Assembly (NCBI RefSeq): GCF_003148905.1
Contig: NZ_QGHC01000003.1
Location: 124,001-188,000 of the forward strand
Source: Fulvimonas soli
GTDB lineage: Bacteria > Pseudomonadota > Gammaproteobacteria > Xanthomonadales > Rhodanobacteraceae
Reading direction: 5' to 3'
DNA: 64,000 nucleotides
Both the position numbers and the translations under genes were made by a program. The notes under the pieces are model-generated. The model had not been told where the DNA came from. It searched no databases and worked only from the letters and a program-made list of their open reading frames with translations. This document shows positions 1 through 8,722 of the stretch, in pieces; the first letter of the stretch is position 1; each line of letters begins with the position of its first letter.

Positions 1-1
1 C

Positions 2-187
2 GCCTTCGCCATGGAGAAGCGCGAGAAGTGGAGCCTGCTGTGGTGGCTGGTGCTGCAGCGCTTCGGCTACCGCCAGCTGATGTACTACGTGGTGGTGCGC
101 TCGGTGTGGACGGCCCTGCGCGGCCCGTCGGTGGGCTGGGGCAAGCAGGAGCGCAAGGCGACGGTGAAGGCGGGCGAGGAAGGCTAG
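2..187 (+). CDS. C-terminal end of a family 2 glycosyltransferase (partial)
   Basis: The reading frame is open from the window edge and ends at TAG 185-187, giving 61 residues. It is rich in Trp, Tyr and basic residues (WSLLWWLVLQRFGYRQLMYY, then GWGKQERKATVK). I recognise this as the membrane-proximal C-terminal tail common in processive, PgaC-like family 2 glycosyltransferases of Proteobacteria: a hydrophobic stretch followed by a conserved GWGKxERKATV-type ending. The catalytic domain lies outside the window, so substrate and product cannot be judged. The family assignment is from memory of the tail only. Confidence 0.6.
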   Translation, partial: AFAMEKREKWSLLWWLVLQRFGYRQLMYYVVVRSVWTALRGPSVGWGKQERKATVKAGEEG

Positions 188-374
188 CCGCCATCCGCGC
201 TTCGCGCCCCCGTCGTGGGGCCGGTATCGCCGCAGCGCGAGCGCGAAGGCGGTCGTGCAGGCCAGGCCCGGCACGAGACCGAGGCCGATCCCCACAGCGC
301 GCCGGCGTCGCCGCCAAACAGGCGGCCGACGAAGAAACCGATCAAAAGAACAAAGGCAATGGCAGGCAGCCCAT
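186..374 (-). pseudogene. Decayed small membrane-protein gene
   Basis: The 401 bp between the glycosyltransferase tail and the hybrid kinase hold no intact gene, but the minus strand carries two pieces of one hydrophobic protein in different frames. One piece, about 364-293, reads LPAIAFVLLIGFFVGRLFGG. After a break at the C4 run 289-292 (a G-run on the minus strand) the frame shifts and continues IGLGLVPGLACTTAFALALR, then a basic tail. One extra G would join them. The ATG at 372-374 is out of frame with the first piece, so a second indel is needed. The sequence shows two clear membrane segments. The interpretation as an inactivated or mis-sequenced two-helix protein is inference; the family is unknown. 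Confidence 0.35.
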
Positions 375-511
375 GCCGCTTTCTCCCGGGCTGGCAACGC
401 AGGGGAACGGAGGACTCGGCACCCGGCCGCTTCCGCCGGCCCGGCCGGGACGACCCTTGGCTTCGGACAGGCCCCACGGTAGCCTGATCCGGATCGCCGG
501 CCCGCGCCCGC

Positions 512-563
512 GGGCATCGGCCGGCCACGGGCATCGGCCGGCCACGGGCACTTCGGCCGGCAC
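512..563. repeat. 17-bp direct repeat, three copies
   Basis: The unit GGGCATCGGCCGGCCAC is present at 512-528 and again exactly at 529-545. A third, diverged copy with one extra base follows at 546-563. It sits just upstream of the hybrid kinase start at 589. It may simply be slippage in GC-rich DNA. I see no clear promoter in it. Confidence 0.7.
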
Positions 564-588
564 GGATCAACCCTTCTGCGCGAACTCC

Positions 589-3500
589 ATGATGCCCCAG
601 ACAGCACTGCGCGAACGCATCGTCTACATCCTCGTCGCCCTCCTGCTCATCGCCACCCTCGGCATCGGCGCGCTCATCCCGCCCGGCTACACGGTCTGGT
701 GCCTGTATTTCCTCGGCGTCGCGCTGACCCTGTTCCAGTCGCAGCCCTCGGTGCCCCTCTCCACGGCCGCCTTCGCCACGGCGCTGCTCGCCCTGGGCAC
801 GCAGCTTTCGCCGCCCAGCGGCGAACCCGTCGTCATCATGTTCAACCGCGGCGTCGGCGCCGTCGCCATCTGGGTCGTCGCCTTCGTCGTGAACATGGCC
901 ATCCGGGCGCGCCGCAACGCCGAGCGCCTGCTGTGGCTGCAGCAGGGCGAGAACGCGCTGGCCAGCGCGCTGGCCGGCGAGCAGACGCCCGAATCGCTGG
1001 CCACCAACGCCGTGCGCTGCCTGTGCCAGCAGCTCGACGCCGAAGTCGGCGCGCTGTACCGGCTCGAAGGCGGCCGCCTGCTGCTGGCCGGCGGCGTGGC
1101 CCTCGACGACAGCCAGCCGCGCGAGCTGCGGCACGACGCCGGCCAGCTCGGCGAGACGCTGCAGCTCGGCAAGGTGCGCCGCGTGGCCGCCCTGCCGTCC
1201 GACCACCTGCCGGTAACCTCCGCGCTCGGTCGCAGCGCTCCGGCCGAACTGCTGCTGGCGCCGGTCGTCGCCGACGGCGTGCCGCTGGGCGCGCTGGAGC
1301 TGGGCCGCCTGCAGCGCGCCGACCGCGACGGGCAGGACCTGACCCTGCTCGAGCAATCCAGCGAGATCGTCGGCATCGCCCTGCGTACCGCGCTGCTGCG
1401 CAAGCACCAGACGGAATTGCTGGAGGAAACCCGCCGGCAGCGCGAGGAACTGCAGGCGCAGCAGGAGGAGCTGCGCGTCGCCAACGAGGAGCTGGAGGAG
1501 CAGAGCCGCGCGCTCCAGCACTCCCAGGCCAGCCTCGAAACCCAGCAGGCCGAGCTGGAGCAGACCAACGTGCGGCTGGAGGAACGCACCCGGGAGCTGG
1601 AAGGCCAGAAGCAGGCGCTGCTCAAGGCGCAGTCGGAACTGGTGCGCAACGCCCGCGCGCTGGAGGCCGCCAGCCGCTACAAGTCCGAATTCCTGGCGAA
1701 CATGTCGCACGAGCTGCGCACGCCGCTGAACAGCTCGCTGATCCTGTCCCGGCTGCTGGCCGACAACAAGGACGGCAACCTGTCCGAGGAGCAGGTGAAG
1801 TACGCCCGGGCGATCCACGATTCCAACAGCGACCTGCTTTCGCTGATCAACGACATCCTCGACCTGTCCAAGATCGAGGCCGGGCACATCGAGCTGGCCG
1901 ACGACGCGGTGGCGCTGCCCGCGGTGCTGCAGCGCCTGCGCGAGACCTTCGACCCGCTGGCGCGCCAGAAGGGCCTGGCCTTCGCTGCCGAGATCGCGCC
2001 GGGCGCGCCCGCGGAGATGGTCGGTGACGCGCAGCGGCTGCTGCAGATCCTGAAGAACCTGATCGCCAACGCGCTCAAGTTCACCGAGGCCGGCCGGGTC
2101 TCGCTTCGCGTGGAAGCGGACGCGCCCGGCCGCGTCCGCTTCGCCGTGCGCGATACCGGCATCGGCATTGCGCCGGACCAGCTGGCCGTCATCTTCGAAG
2201 CGTTCCGGCAGGCCGACGGCAGCACCAGCCGCAAGTTCGGCGGCACCGGCCTGGGCCTCTCCATCTCGCGCGACCTGGCACGGCGGATGGGCGGCGACAT
2301 CACGGTCGAGAGCGAGCCCGGGCGCGGCAGCTGCTTCACGCTGGAACTGCCGCTCGACGGCGCGCCGGAAGCCGCCGCGGTGCCCGCTCCGGTGACCCTG
2401 CCCGCCACGCTCGAACCGGCGCCCGCGGCGGTGCCCGTCGCCCCCCGTCCCGGCCGCCGCCGCGAAGGCGCCGTCCACGCCACCCGTGCCCGACGACCGC
2501 GAGACGCTCACCCGCCCCGGCCGGCTGATCCTGGCGGTGGAGGACGACACCCGCTTCGCCGCCGCGCTGACGCAGCTCGCCCACGAGCTGGATTTCGACT
2601 GCCTGGTGGCGGGCACCGCGGAGGACGCCCTGCGGCTGGCCAGGGAATTCCTGCCCAGCGGCATCCTGCTCGACATCGCGCTGCCCGACGTCTCCGGCCT
2701 GAGCGTGCTGGAGCGCCTCAAGCGCGATCCGCTCACCCGCCACATCCCGGTACACGTGGTTTCCGCGGTGGAGCGCACGCAGGTGGCGCTGGAGCTGGGC
2801 GCGGTGGGCTACGCGCTCAAGCCGGCCACCCGCGAGATGCTGGTGGACGCGATCCGGCAGCTCGAGGAGCGCCACCGCCGCGTCATGCGCCGGCTCCTGA
2901 TCGTCGAGGACGATCGCCAGCTACGCGAGAGCCTCACCGTGCTGCTCGCCCGCGACGAGCTGGAGATCATCACCGCCGGCAGCGTCGACGAGGCGCTGGA
3001 GCACCTGTCCGGCTCGACCTTCGACTGCATGGTCACCGACCTCGGCCTGCCGGACGGCAGCGGCTTCGAGCTGCTCGAACGGATGGCCGGCAGCGACACG
3101 CTGTCGTTCCCGCCGGTGATCGTCTACACCGGCCGCTCGCTCTCGCGCGACGAGGAGCAGCGCCTGCGGCGCTATTCCAAGTCGATCATCATCAAGGGCG
3201 CGCGCTCGCCGGAGCGCCTGCTGGACGAGGTCACGCTGTTCCTGCACAGCGTGGAGTCCTCGCTGCCCACCGACCAGCAGCGCCTGCTGGCCCAGGCGCG
3301 CCAGCGCGACGCGATGCTCGACGGGCGCACCTTCCTGCTGGCCGAAGACGACGTGCGCAACATCTTCGCGCTGTCCAGCGTGCTCGAACCCCTCGGCGTG
3401 CGCCTGGAGATCGCCCGCAACGGCCGCGAGGCGATCGAGCGGCTGGAGCGGCGCGAGGTGGACCTGGTGCTGATGGACATCATGATGCCCGAGATGGACG

Positions 3501-3688
3501 GCCTGGCTGCCATGCGGCACATCCGCACGAAGCCGAAATGGGCCGACCTGCCCATCATCGCGCTCACCGCCAAGGCGATGGCCGACGACCGCGAGCACTG
3601 CATCCGCGCCGGCGCCAACGACTACATCGCCAAGCCCATCGACGTGGACAAGCTCGTCTCGCTGTGCCGCGTGTGGTGCCCGAAGTGA
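589..3688 (+). CDS. Membrane hybrid sensor histidine kinase with three receiver domains (one frameshift)
   Basis: From ATG 589 (a second ATG follows at 592) the product has about four membrane helices (residues 6-100), a GAF-like sensor region (about 115-270), a long coiled coil (about 275-360), a HisKA box with the phospho-acceptor His at residue 374 (SHELRTPLNS), and a HATPase_c domain with ANALKF, DTGIGI and GGTGLGLS boxes. A Pro/Ala linker leads to three receivers with acceptor Asp near 695, 817 and 963. The frame breaks at the C6 run 2441-2446: the kinase half is in one frame and the receivers in another. Removing one C gives a continuous 1032-residue protein. The stop overlaps the CheR start (GTGA). 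A plausible alternative is a true split into a kinase and a receiver protein starting at GTG 2486. Input signal and output are unknown. Confidence 0.85.
2441..2446 (+). other. Frameshift in a C6 run inside the hybrid kinase linker
   Basis: Codons upstream are in the phase of 589, and receiver codons downstream are one base later. Reading CCCCC instead of CCCCCC keeps a low-complexity Ala/Pro linker open into the first receiver. A homopolymer in a linker is a typical place for a sequencing error, and also for genuine slippage. Nothing in the sequence separates these options. Confidence 0.8.
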
Positions 3689-4521
3689 CGGACGACGCGC
3701 CGAACGAGCTGTTCGACCTGGAGATCAGGCTGCTGCTCGAGGCGGTCTACCTGCGCTACCACCACGACTTCCGCGACTACGCGCTGAGCTCGATGCGCCG
3801 GCGCATGCGCCACGCGATGGCGCGCTTCGGCTGCGAGCGCCTGAGCGACCTGCAGCACCGCCTGCTGCACGAGCCGGGGCTGTTCGCGCAGGCGCTGCAG
3901 TATTTCACCGTGCAGGTCTCGGACATGTTCCGCGACCCGCTCTATTTCCAGGCGCTGCGCGAGCACGCGGTGCCGGTGCTGCGCACCTACCCGTCGATCA
4001 AGCTCTGGATCGCCGGCTGCAGCACGGGCGAGGAGGTGTGGTCCCTGGCCATCCTGCTCGCCGAGGAGGGCCTGCTCGAACGGTCGCTGATCTACGCCAC
4101 CGACATCAACCCCGAGTCGCTGCGCATCGCGGAGGCCGGCGCCTTCGCGCTGGACCGCGTGGCGCAGTTCAGCCGCAACTACCTCGCGGCGGGCGGCCGC
4201 GCCTCGCTGTCGGACTACTACACCTCCGGCTACGGCGGCGTGGTGTTCGACCGCCGGCTCAAGCGGCAGATCGTGTTCGCCGACCACAGCCTGGCCACCG
4301 ACCAGGTGTTCTCCGAGGTCCACCTGGTCTCGTGCCGCAACGTGCTCATCTACTTCAACCGCGAGTTGCAGGACCGCGCGGTGGGGCTGTTCCGCGACGC
4401 GCTGGTGCACCGCGGCTTCCTGGGGCTCGGCAGCAAGGAATCCCTGCAGCTGGGCCCGCACGCGACGGAGTTCGAGCCCTGCGTCCCGGAGCAGCGGCTG
4501 TACCGCAAGGTGGCCGCGTGA
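3685..4521 (+). CDS. CheR-type SAM-dependent protein-glutamate methyltransferase
   Basis: A 278-residue protein starting at GTG 3685, which overlaps the kinase TGA by four bases. An N-terminal helical CheR_N-like segment (residues about 10-75) precedes the SAM-binding Rossmann domain with AGCSTGEEVWSLA, an acidic ATDIN motif and the late VSCRNVLIYF motif, all typical of CheR. CheR enzymes methylate glutamates of chemoreceptors. Here no receptor, CheA or CheW gene is nearby, and translational coupling to a hybrid kinase and CheB suggests it acts in a kinase-linked circuit. The domain call is firm; the substrate is unknown. No TPR or other extra domain is attached. Confidence 0.93.
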   Translation: MTDDAPNELFDLEIRLLLEAVYLRYHHDFRDYALSSMRRRMRHAMARFGCERLSDLQHRLLHEPGLFAQALQYFTVQVSDMFRDPLYFQALREHAVPVLRTYPSIKLWIAGCSTGEEVWSLAILLAEEGLLERSLIYATDINPESLRIAEAGAFALDRVAQFSRNYLAAGGRASLSDYYTSGYGGVVFDRRLKRQIVFADHSLATDQVFSEVHLVSCRNVLIYFNRELQDRAVGLFRDALVHRGFLGLGSKESLQLGPHATEFEPCVPEQRLYRKVAA

Positions 4522-5099
4522 GGCGCCGGGTGGACCTGCGGCGCGAGATCGACGCCGTGGTGATGGGCGCCTCGGCCGGCGGGGTGCACGCCCTGCAGGC
4601 GGTGCTTTCCAGCCTCTCCGCCGATTTCGCGCCGCCGGTACTCGTGGTGCTGCACCTGCCGAGCGGACGGCCGAGCCGGCTGCCCGAACTGTTCGCCCCG
4701 CACTGCGCGCGGCCGGTGTGCGAGGCGTACGACAAGCAGCCGCTGGAGCCCGGCACGGTGGTCTTCGCGCCGCCCGACTACCACCTGCTTGTCGAGGACC
4801 GCGGCCATCTGGCATTGTCCGTGGACGAGCCGGTACTGTATTCGCGTCCGGCGGTCGACTTCCTGTTCGATTCGGCAGCGGCCGCCTTCACGCACCGCCT
4901 GCTGGCCATCCTGCTCACCGGGGCGAGCGCGGACGGCAGCGAGGGGATCGCCGCCGTGCGGCGGGCGGGTGGCGTGGCCTGGGTCCAGGATCCGTCCGAT
5001 GCGGCCTCCGAACTCATGCCATCTTCCGCGCTCGCGCTGGCGGGCGCCGACGAAGTACTGACCCTGAACAAGATATGCGAGCGACTGGCGGCTTATTGA
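4518..5099 (+). CDS. Stand-alone CheB-type protein-glutamate methylesterase
   Basis: A 193-residue protein with only the CheB catalytic domain. There is no N-terminal receiver, unlike flagellar CheB of about 350 residues. The catalytic triad is visible: Ser19 in GASAGG, His46 in VVLHLP and Asp139 in TGASADGSEG, with spacing close to that of E. coli CheB. GTG 4518 overlaps the CheR stop by four bases (GTGA). The enzyme would remove methyl groups or deamidate glutamine on the substrate of the neighbouring CheR. Lacking its own receiver, it may be controlled in trans by the receivers of the flanking kinases; that is inference. Confidence 0.92.
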   Translation: MRRRVDLRREIDAVVMGASAGGVHALQAVLSSLSADFAPPVLVVLHLPSGRPSRLPELFAPHCARPVCEAYDKQPLEPGTVVFAPPDYHLLVEDRGHLALSVDEPVLYSRPAVDFLFDSAAAAFTHRLLAILLTGASADGSEGIAAVRRAGGVAWVQDPSDAASELMPSSALALAGADEVLTLNKICERLAAY

Positions 5100-6256
5100 C
5101 GGAGACCCTTTCTGTCGATGCGAGTACCCAGGAGGGGGAGGCGAAAGGGGAGCAAGGACGGGAACGAGTCCACCTGCTGATCGTGGACGACGTGCCACAG
5201 AACCTGGTGGCGATGGAGGCCCTGCTGCGCCGGGACGGGGTCGACGTGCTCAAGGCCGGCTCCGGCGCCCAGGCGCTCGAACTGCTGCTCGAACACGACG
5301 TGGCGCTGGCGCTGCTCGACGTGCAGATGCCCGAGATGGACGGCTTCATGCTGGCCGAGCTGATGCGCGGCTCGCAGCGCACGCGGCACGTGCCGATCAT
5401 CTTCCTGACCGCCTCGCCCAGCGATCCGCTACGTTCCTTCAAGGGCTACGACAGCGGCGCGGTCGACTTCCTGCACAAGCCGATCGACCCGCGGGTGATC
5501 CAGAGCAAGGTCAACGTCTTCATCGAGCTGCGCCAGCAGCGCCAGCTGCTGCGCGCGCGCAACGAGAAGCTGGAGCAGGCGCTCAAGCTCAACGAAACCA
5601 TGATCGCCGTGCTCACCCACGACCTGCGCACGCCGCTGACGGTGATCACCCTGTGCACGGACAAGCTGCGCACGGAAATGGACGATCCCGGCCTGCTGTC
5701 CACCACCCTGCTGCTGGATGCCAGCGCGCACCGGATGTCGCGGATGGTGCAGCAGCTGCTGGACTTCTCGAAGATCCGCTCCGACGTGCTGCGCATGGAC
5801 CTGCGCGAGGGCGACCTGGCCAGCATCGCCGCGCTGGTCGTCTCCGAGGTGCGCCAGGGCCATCCGGACCGGCAGATCGACTGCATCGGCAAGGGCGTCC
5901 TGCGCGGCGTCTTCGACCCGGACCGCCTGGCGCAGGTGCTGTCGAACCTGATCGGCAACGCCGTGATCCACGGCGAGCCGGGGCCCGTCACCGTGGAGCT
6001 GGACGGCTGCCAGCCCGACTGGCTGCGGATGACGGTGAGCAACCGCGGGCGGATCCCCGACAAGCTGCTGCCGCGCATCTTCGAGCCCTTCAAGGGCGCC
6101 GAGAAGCCGGGCAGCGGCCTGGGGCTGGGCCTCTACATCGTCGACCAGTTCATCCGCGCGCACGGCGGCGAGGTCACCGCCGGCAACACCGCCACGGGGG
6201 CGCGCTTCGAGGCCGTGCTGCCCCGCCGCTGCGCCGCCGGGGAAGCGGCGGTCTAG
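5075..6256 (+). CDS. Receiver-histidine kinase hybrid (N-terminal receiver)
   Basis: A 393-residue soluble protein. A receiver at about residues 30-150 carries acceptor Asp82 (LLDVQMPEMDG). A HisKA box follows with His182 in LTHDLRTPLT, then a HATPase_c domain with IGNAVIHG and GSGLGLGLYIV. The usual DxGxG box is replaced by SNRGRIP, so the nucleotide-contacting Asp is missing, as in some kinases of this type. ATG 5075 overlaps CheB by 25 bp; an alternative TTG at 5096 would overlap the CheB stop as TTGA. As the last gene of the module it could receive phosphate from the upstream hybrid kinase. No DNA-binding output is encoded here. Confidence 0.88.
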   Translation: MRATGGLLTETLSVDASTQEGEAKGEQGRERVHLLIVDDVPQNLVAMEALLRRDGVDVLKAGSGAQALELLLEHDVALALLDVQMPEMDGFMLAELMRGSQRTRHVPIIFLTASPSDPLRSFKGYDSGAVDFLHKPIDPRVIQSKVNVFIELRQQRQLLRARNEKLEQALKLNETMIAVLTHDLRTPLTVITLCTDKLRTEMDDPGLLSTTLLLDASAHRMSRMVQQLLDFSKIRSDVLRMDLREGDLASIAALVVSEVRQGHPDRQIDCIGKGVLRGVFDPDRLAQVLSNLIGNAVIHGEPGPVTVELDGCQPDWLRMTVSNRGRIPDKLLPRIFEPFKGAEKPGSGLGLGLYIVDQFIRAHGGEVTAGNTATGARFEAVLPRRCAAGEAAV

Positions 6257-6257
6257 C

Positions 6258-7394
6258 CTAAGAACCCAGCAGGCGCTCGCACACCGCCCGGTACAGCCCC
6301 GGCAGCCGCTCCAGATCGTCCACCGCCACGCACTCGTCCACCTTGTGGATGGTGGCGTTGACCGGCCCCAGCTCCACCACCTCGGCGCCGAGCGGGGCGA
6401 TGAAGCGGCCGTCCGAGGTGCCGCCGCCGGTGCTCTGCTCCGGCTCGGCGCCGCACAGTTCGCGGCACGCCGCGACCACCGTCTCGCGCAGGCGGCCGCC
6501 GGGCGGGGTGAGGAAGGGCTCGCCGGAGAGGTTCCACTCCAGTGCGTACTCGAGGCCGTGCCTGGCCAGGATCGCCTCGGTGCGCGCGCGCAGCCCGTCG
6601 GCGGTGCTGGCGGTGCAGTAGCGGAAGTTGATCAGCGCGGTCAGCTCGCCGGGGATCACGTTGGTCGCGCCGGTGCCGGCGTTGAGGTTGGAGACCTGGA
6701 ACGAGGTCGGCGGGAAGTCGGCGTTGCCCCGGTCCCAGCGCTCGGCGGCCAGCTCCGCCAGCGCGGGCGCGAAGGCGTGGATGGGGTTCCTCGCCTTCTC
6801 CGGATAGGCCACGTGGCCCTGCACGCCGTGCACGACCAGCGTGCCCGACAGCGAGCCGCGCCGGCCCACGCGGATCAGGTCGCCCAGCTTCTCCCTCGAC
6901 GACGGCTCGCCCACCACGCACCAGTCGATGCGCTCGCCGGTGGCGCGGAAGTGCTCGGCCACGCGGCGCACGCCGTCGAGGTTGGCCGGGCCTTCCTCGT
7001 CGCTGGTCAGCAGCAGGCCGACGCGGCCGGGATGGCCGGGATGCGCCGCCACGAAGGTTTCCAGCGCGACGACCATCGCCGCCACCGAGCCCTTCATGTC
7101 GGCGGCGCCGCGGCCGTAAAGACGGCCGTCGCGGATCGCGGGCTCGAACGGCGGGCTCCGCCAGGCCGCTTCCGGCCCGCTCGGCACCACGTCGGTGTGG
7201 CCGAGGAAGGCCAGCGTCGGGCCGCCCGCGCCGTGCGTGGCCCAGAGGTTGTCCACCTCGCCGTAGCGCAGCCGCTCGATGCGGAAGCCGGCCCGCTCCA
7301 GCAGCGCGGCGAGCAGTGCCTGGCAGCCGGCGTCCTCGGGCGTCACCGAGCGGCGGCGGATCAGCTCGACGGCCAGTTGCAGCACCGGCGACAT
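6258..7394 (-). CDS. dapE: Succinyl-diaminopimelate desuccinylase
   Basis: An M20-family metallohydrolase that hydrolyses N-succinyl-LL-diaminopimelate in the succinylase branch of lysine and peptidoglycan precursor synthesis. Visible are the metal-site motifs [20 protein letters not shown] and SDEEGPAN, the [10 protein letters not shown] segment and GGGTSDGRF near the C-terminus. I chose ATG 7394 ([12 protein letters not shown]) because it aligns with the start of other DapE proteins. Upstream in-frame ATGs at 7436 and 7502 would add 14 or 36 residues, the last running into the divergent regulatory palindrome. dapD lies about 3.4 kb away on the same strand, separated by accessory genes. Confidence 0.96.
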   Translation of the reverse strand: MSPVLQLAVELIRRRSVTPEDAGCQALLAALLERAGFRIERLRYGEVDNLWATHGAGGPTLAFLGHTDVVPSGPEAAWRSPPFEPAIRDGRLYGRGAADMKGSVAAMVVALETFVAAHPGHPGRVGLLLTSDEEGPANLDGVRRVAEHFRATGERIDWCVVGEPSSREKLGDLIRVGRRGSLSGTLVVHGVQGHVAYPEKARNPIHAFAPALAELAAERWDRGNADFPPTSFQVSNLNAGTGATNVIPGELTALINFRYCTASTADGLRARTEAILARHGLEYALEWNLSGEPFLTPPGGRLRETVVAACRELCGAEPEQSTGGGTSDGRFIAPLGAEVVELGPVNATIHKVDECVAVDDLERLPGLYRAVCERLLGS

Positions 7395-7479
7395 GGCGGC
7401 GGCCGGCGACGGGTTCGATGCGGTTTCGGCGTTCATCCGGCGAGCATACCCCGCGTCCGCGCCGGCGTGCCAAGGGCGC

Positions 7480-7512
7480 GGCCGATTACTTGACCGAGTC
7501 AAGCAATCGGCC
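7480..7512. promoter_or_regulatory. 33-bp near-perfect palindromic operator
   Basis: The arms GGCCGATT...AATCGGCC (7480-7487 and 7505-7512) and CTTGAC...GTCAAG (7489-7494 and 7498-7503) surround the centre CGA. Only the A7488/C7504 pair is mismatched. It lies between dapE and the divergent MarR-GNAT gene and overlaps the predicted -35 box of the latter. MarR proteins usually bind such palindromes and repress their own gene, so autoregulation is likely by inference. Confidence 0.8.
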
Positions 7513-7518
7513 TAGCGT
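7490..7518 (+). promoter_or_regulatory. Predicted promoter of the MarR-GNAT gene
   Basis: -35 TTGACC (7490-7495), a 17-bp spacer and -10 TAGCGT (7513-7518). The -35 box and most of the spacer lie inside the palindromic operator. A strong ribosome-binding site AGGAGG (7535-7540) stands 8 nt before ATG 7549. Confidence 0.55.
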
Positions 7519-7548
7519 GGAACGCCCGCCCGCCAGGAGGATGCCCCG

Positions 7549-8484
7549 ATGAGCCAGGCCGTGCCGGCGAGCCACGCCGAGGCGCTGCGCCGCTTCAACC
7601 GCTTCTACACGCGGCGCATCGGCGTGCTCGACGAGGGGCTGCTGGACAGCCCCTACACCCTGACCCAGGCGCGCGTGCTGTACGAGCTGGCCCAGCGCGG
7701 CCAGGCCGCGGCCAGCGAGATCGGCCAGGCGCTGGGGCTGGACGCCGGCTACCTGAGCCGCATCCTGCGCGGCTTCGCGGCGCAGGGCCTGCTGGCGCGC
7801 AAGCCCGCGCCGGACGACCGCCGCCGCACGATGCTGAGCCTCACCGCCGCCGGCCGGCGCGCCTTCGCGCGACTCGACCGGCGCTCCCGGGCGCAGGCCA
7901 CCGCGCTGCTGGCCGGGCTGGCGCCCGCCGCGCGCCGCCGCCTGCTCGGCAGCCTGCGCAGCGTCCAGCGCCTGCTCGCCCCGGACGAGGCCCCGGCGGG
8001 CCGCGTCGTGATCCGCACCCACCGCCCCGGCGACCTGGGCTGGGCGATCCAGCGCCACGGCGAGCTGTATGCCGAGGAATACGGCTGGAACGCCGAGTTC
8101 GAGGCGCTGGTCGCCACCCTGTTCGCGCGCTTCGCCAGCGCGCACGATCCCGCCGCCGAGCGCTGCTGGATCGCCGAGCTCGACGGCGAGCGCGCCGGCT
8201 GCGTGTTCGTGGCGCGCGGCGAGGACGACCCGGCGGTGGCGCAGCTGCGCTGCCTGCTGGTCGACCCCGCCGCGCGCGGGCACGGCATCGGCCGGCGGCT
8301 GGTCGAGCAGTGCATCGCCTTCGCGCGCGCGGCGGGCTACCCGAGGATCCGGCTGTGGACCAACGACGTGCTGGTCGCCGCCCGCCGCATCTACCAGGCC
8401 GCCGGCTTCGGGCTGGTGCGCGAGTACCCCCACCACAGCTTCGGCGCGGACCTGGTGGGCCAGGTCTGGGAGCGGCCGCTCTGA
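7549..8484 (+). CDS. MarR-family regulator fused to a GNAT acetyltransferase
   Basis: 311 residues. Residues about 5-145 form a MarR winged helix (TLTQARVLYELAQ, then SEIGQALGLDAGYLSRIL and the wing PDDRRRTMLSLTAAGR). Residues about 153-310 form a GNAT domain with an acetyl-CoA loop in the LLVDPAARGHGIGRRLVE region (R/Q-x-x-G-x-G/A type) and a C-terminal YQAAGFGLVREY strand-turn. Such bifunctional proteins are widespread in Proteobacteria; the acetyl acceptor is usually unknown. It is divergent from dapE and carries a palindromic operator over its promoter, suggesting self-repression. The ATG is set by an AGGAGG site 8 nt upstream. Confidence 0.93.
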   Translation: MSQAVPASHAEALRRFNRFYTRRIGVLDEGLLDSPYTLTQARVLYELAQRGQAAASEIGQALGLDAGYLSRILRGFAAQGLLARKPAPDDRRRTMLSLTAAGRRAFARLDRRSRAQATALLAGLAPAARRRLLGSLRSVQRLLAPDEAPAGRVVIRTHRPGDLGWAIQRHGELYAEEYGWNAEFEALVATLFARFASAHDPAAERCWIAELDGERAGCVFVARGEDDPAVAQLRCLLVDPAARGHGIGRRLVEQCIAFARAAGYPRIRLWTNDVLVAARRIYQAAGFGLVREYPHHSFGADLVGQVWERPL

Positions 8485-8713
8485 GAGCCTGTTCACGATC
8501 CACCGTTGGTCCGGCTATTCCCTCTCCGTCATTCCTGCGGAAGCAGGACAAAAGCGAGCAAAGCGAGCGTTGAACAGCCGAAGGCTGGCCCCACAGGGGC
8601 GAGCGCAGCGAGTCACCCAGTGGCTTTCCCTCGAAAAGCCAACGCCGCTGGATCTTAAGCTTTCGCCGGGATGACGCTTCCAGGGGGATACTTGGAGATC
8701 GTGAACAGGCTCT
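8484..8713. repeat. MITE-like element with 17-bp terminal inverted repeats
   Basis: A 230-bp intergenic unit bounded by perfect inverted repeats AGAGCCTGTTCACGATC (8484-8500) and its complement (8697-8713). The interior starts with GTCATTCCTGCG, contains GGGGCGAGCGCAGCGAGTCA and CCAGTGG and ends GGGATGACG. A related but distinct copy lies at 13048-13211. It encodes no protein of note. It sits between the convergent MarR-GNAT and VIT1-type genes and could act as a bidirectional transcript end. Confidence 0.7.
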
Positions 8714-8722
8714 GAGAGCCGG

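Noticed and set aside
28-4521. One open frame of about 1,500 codons spanning the kinase and CheR
   Set aside because: It fuses three different proteins in one phase: 5' non-coding DNA, the kinase, an out-of-frame read of the receivers, and CheR. The receivers are in another phase.
4518-6256. Flagellar chemotaxis operon
   Set aside because: No cheA, cheW, cheY, mcp or flagellar genes are adjacent, and the CheB lacks its receiver.
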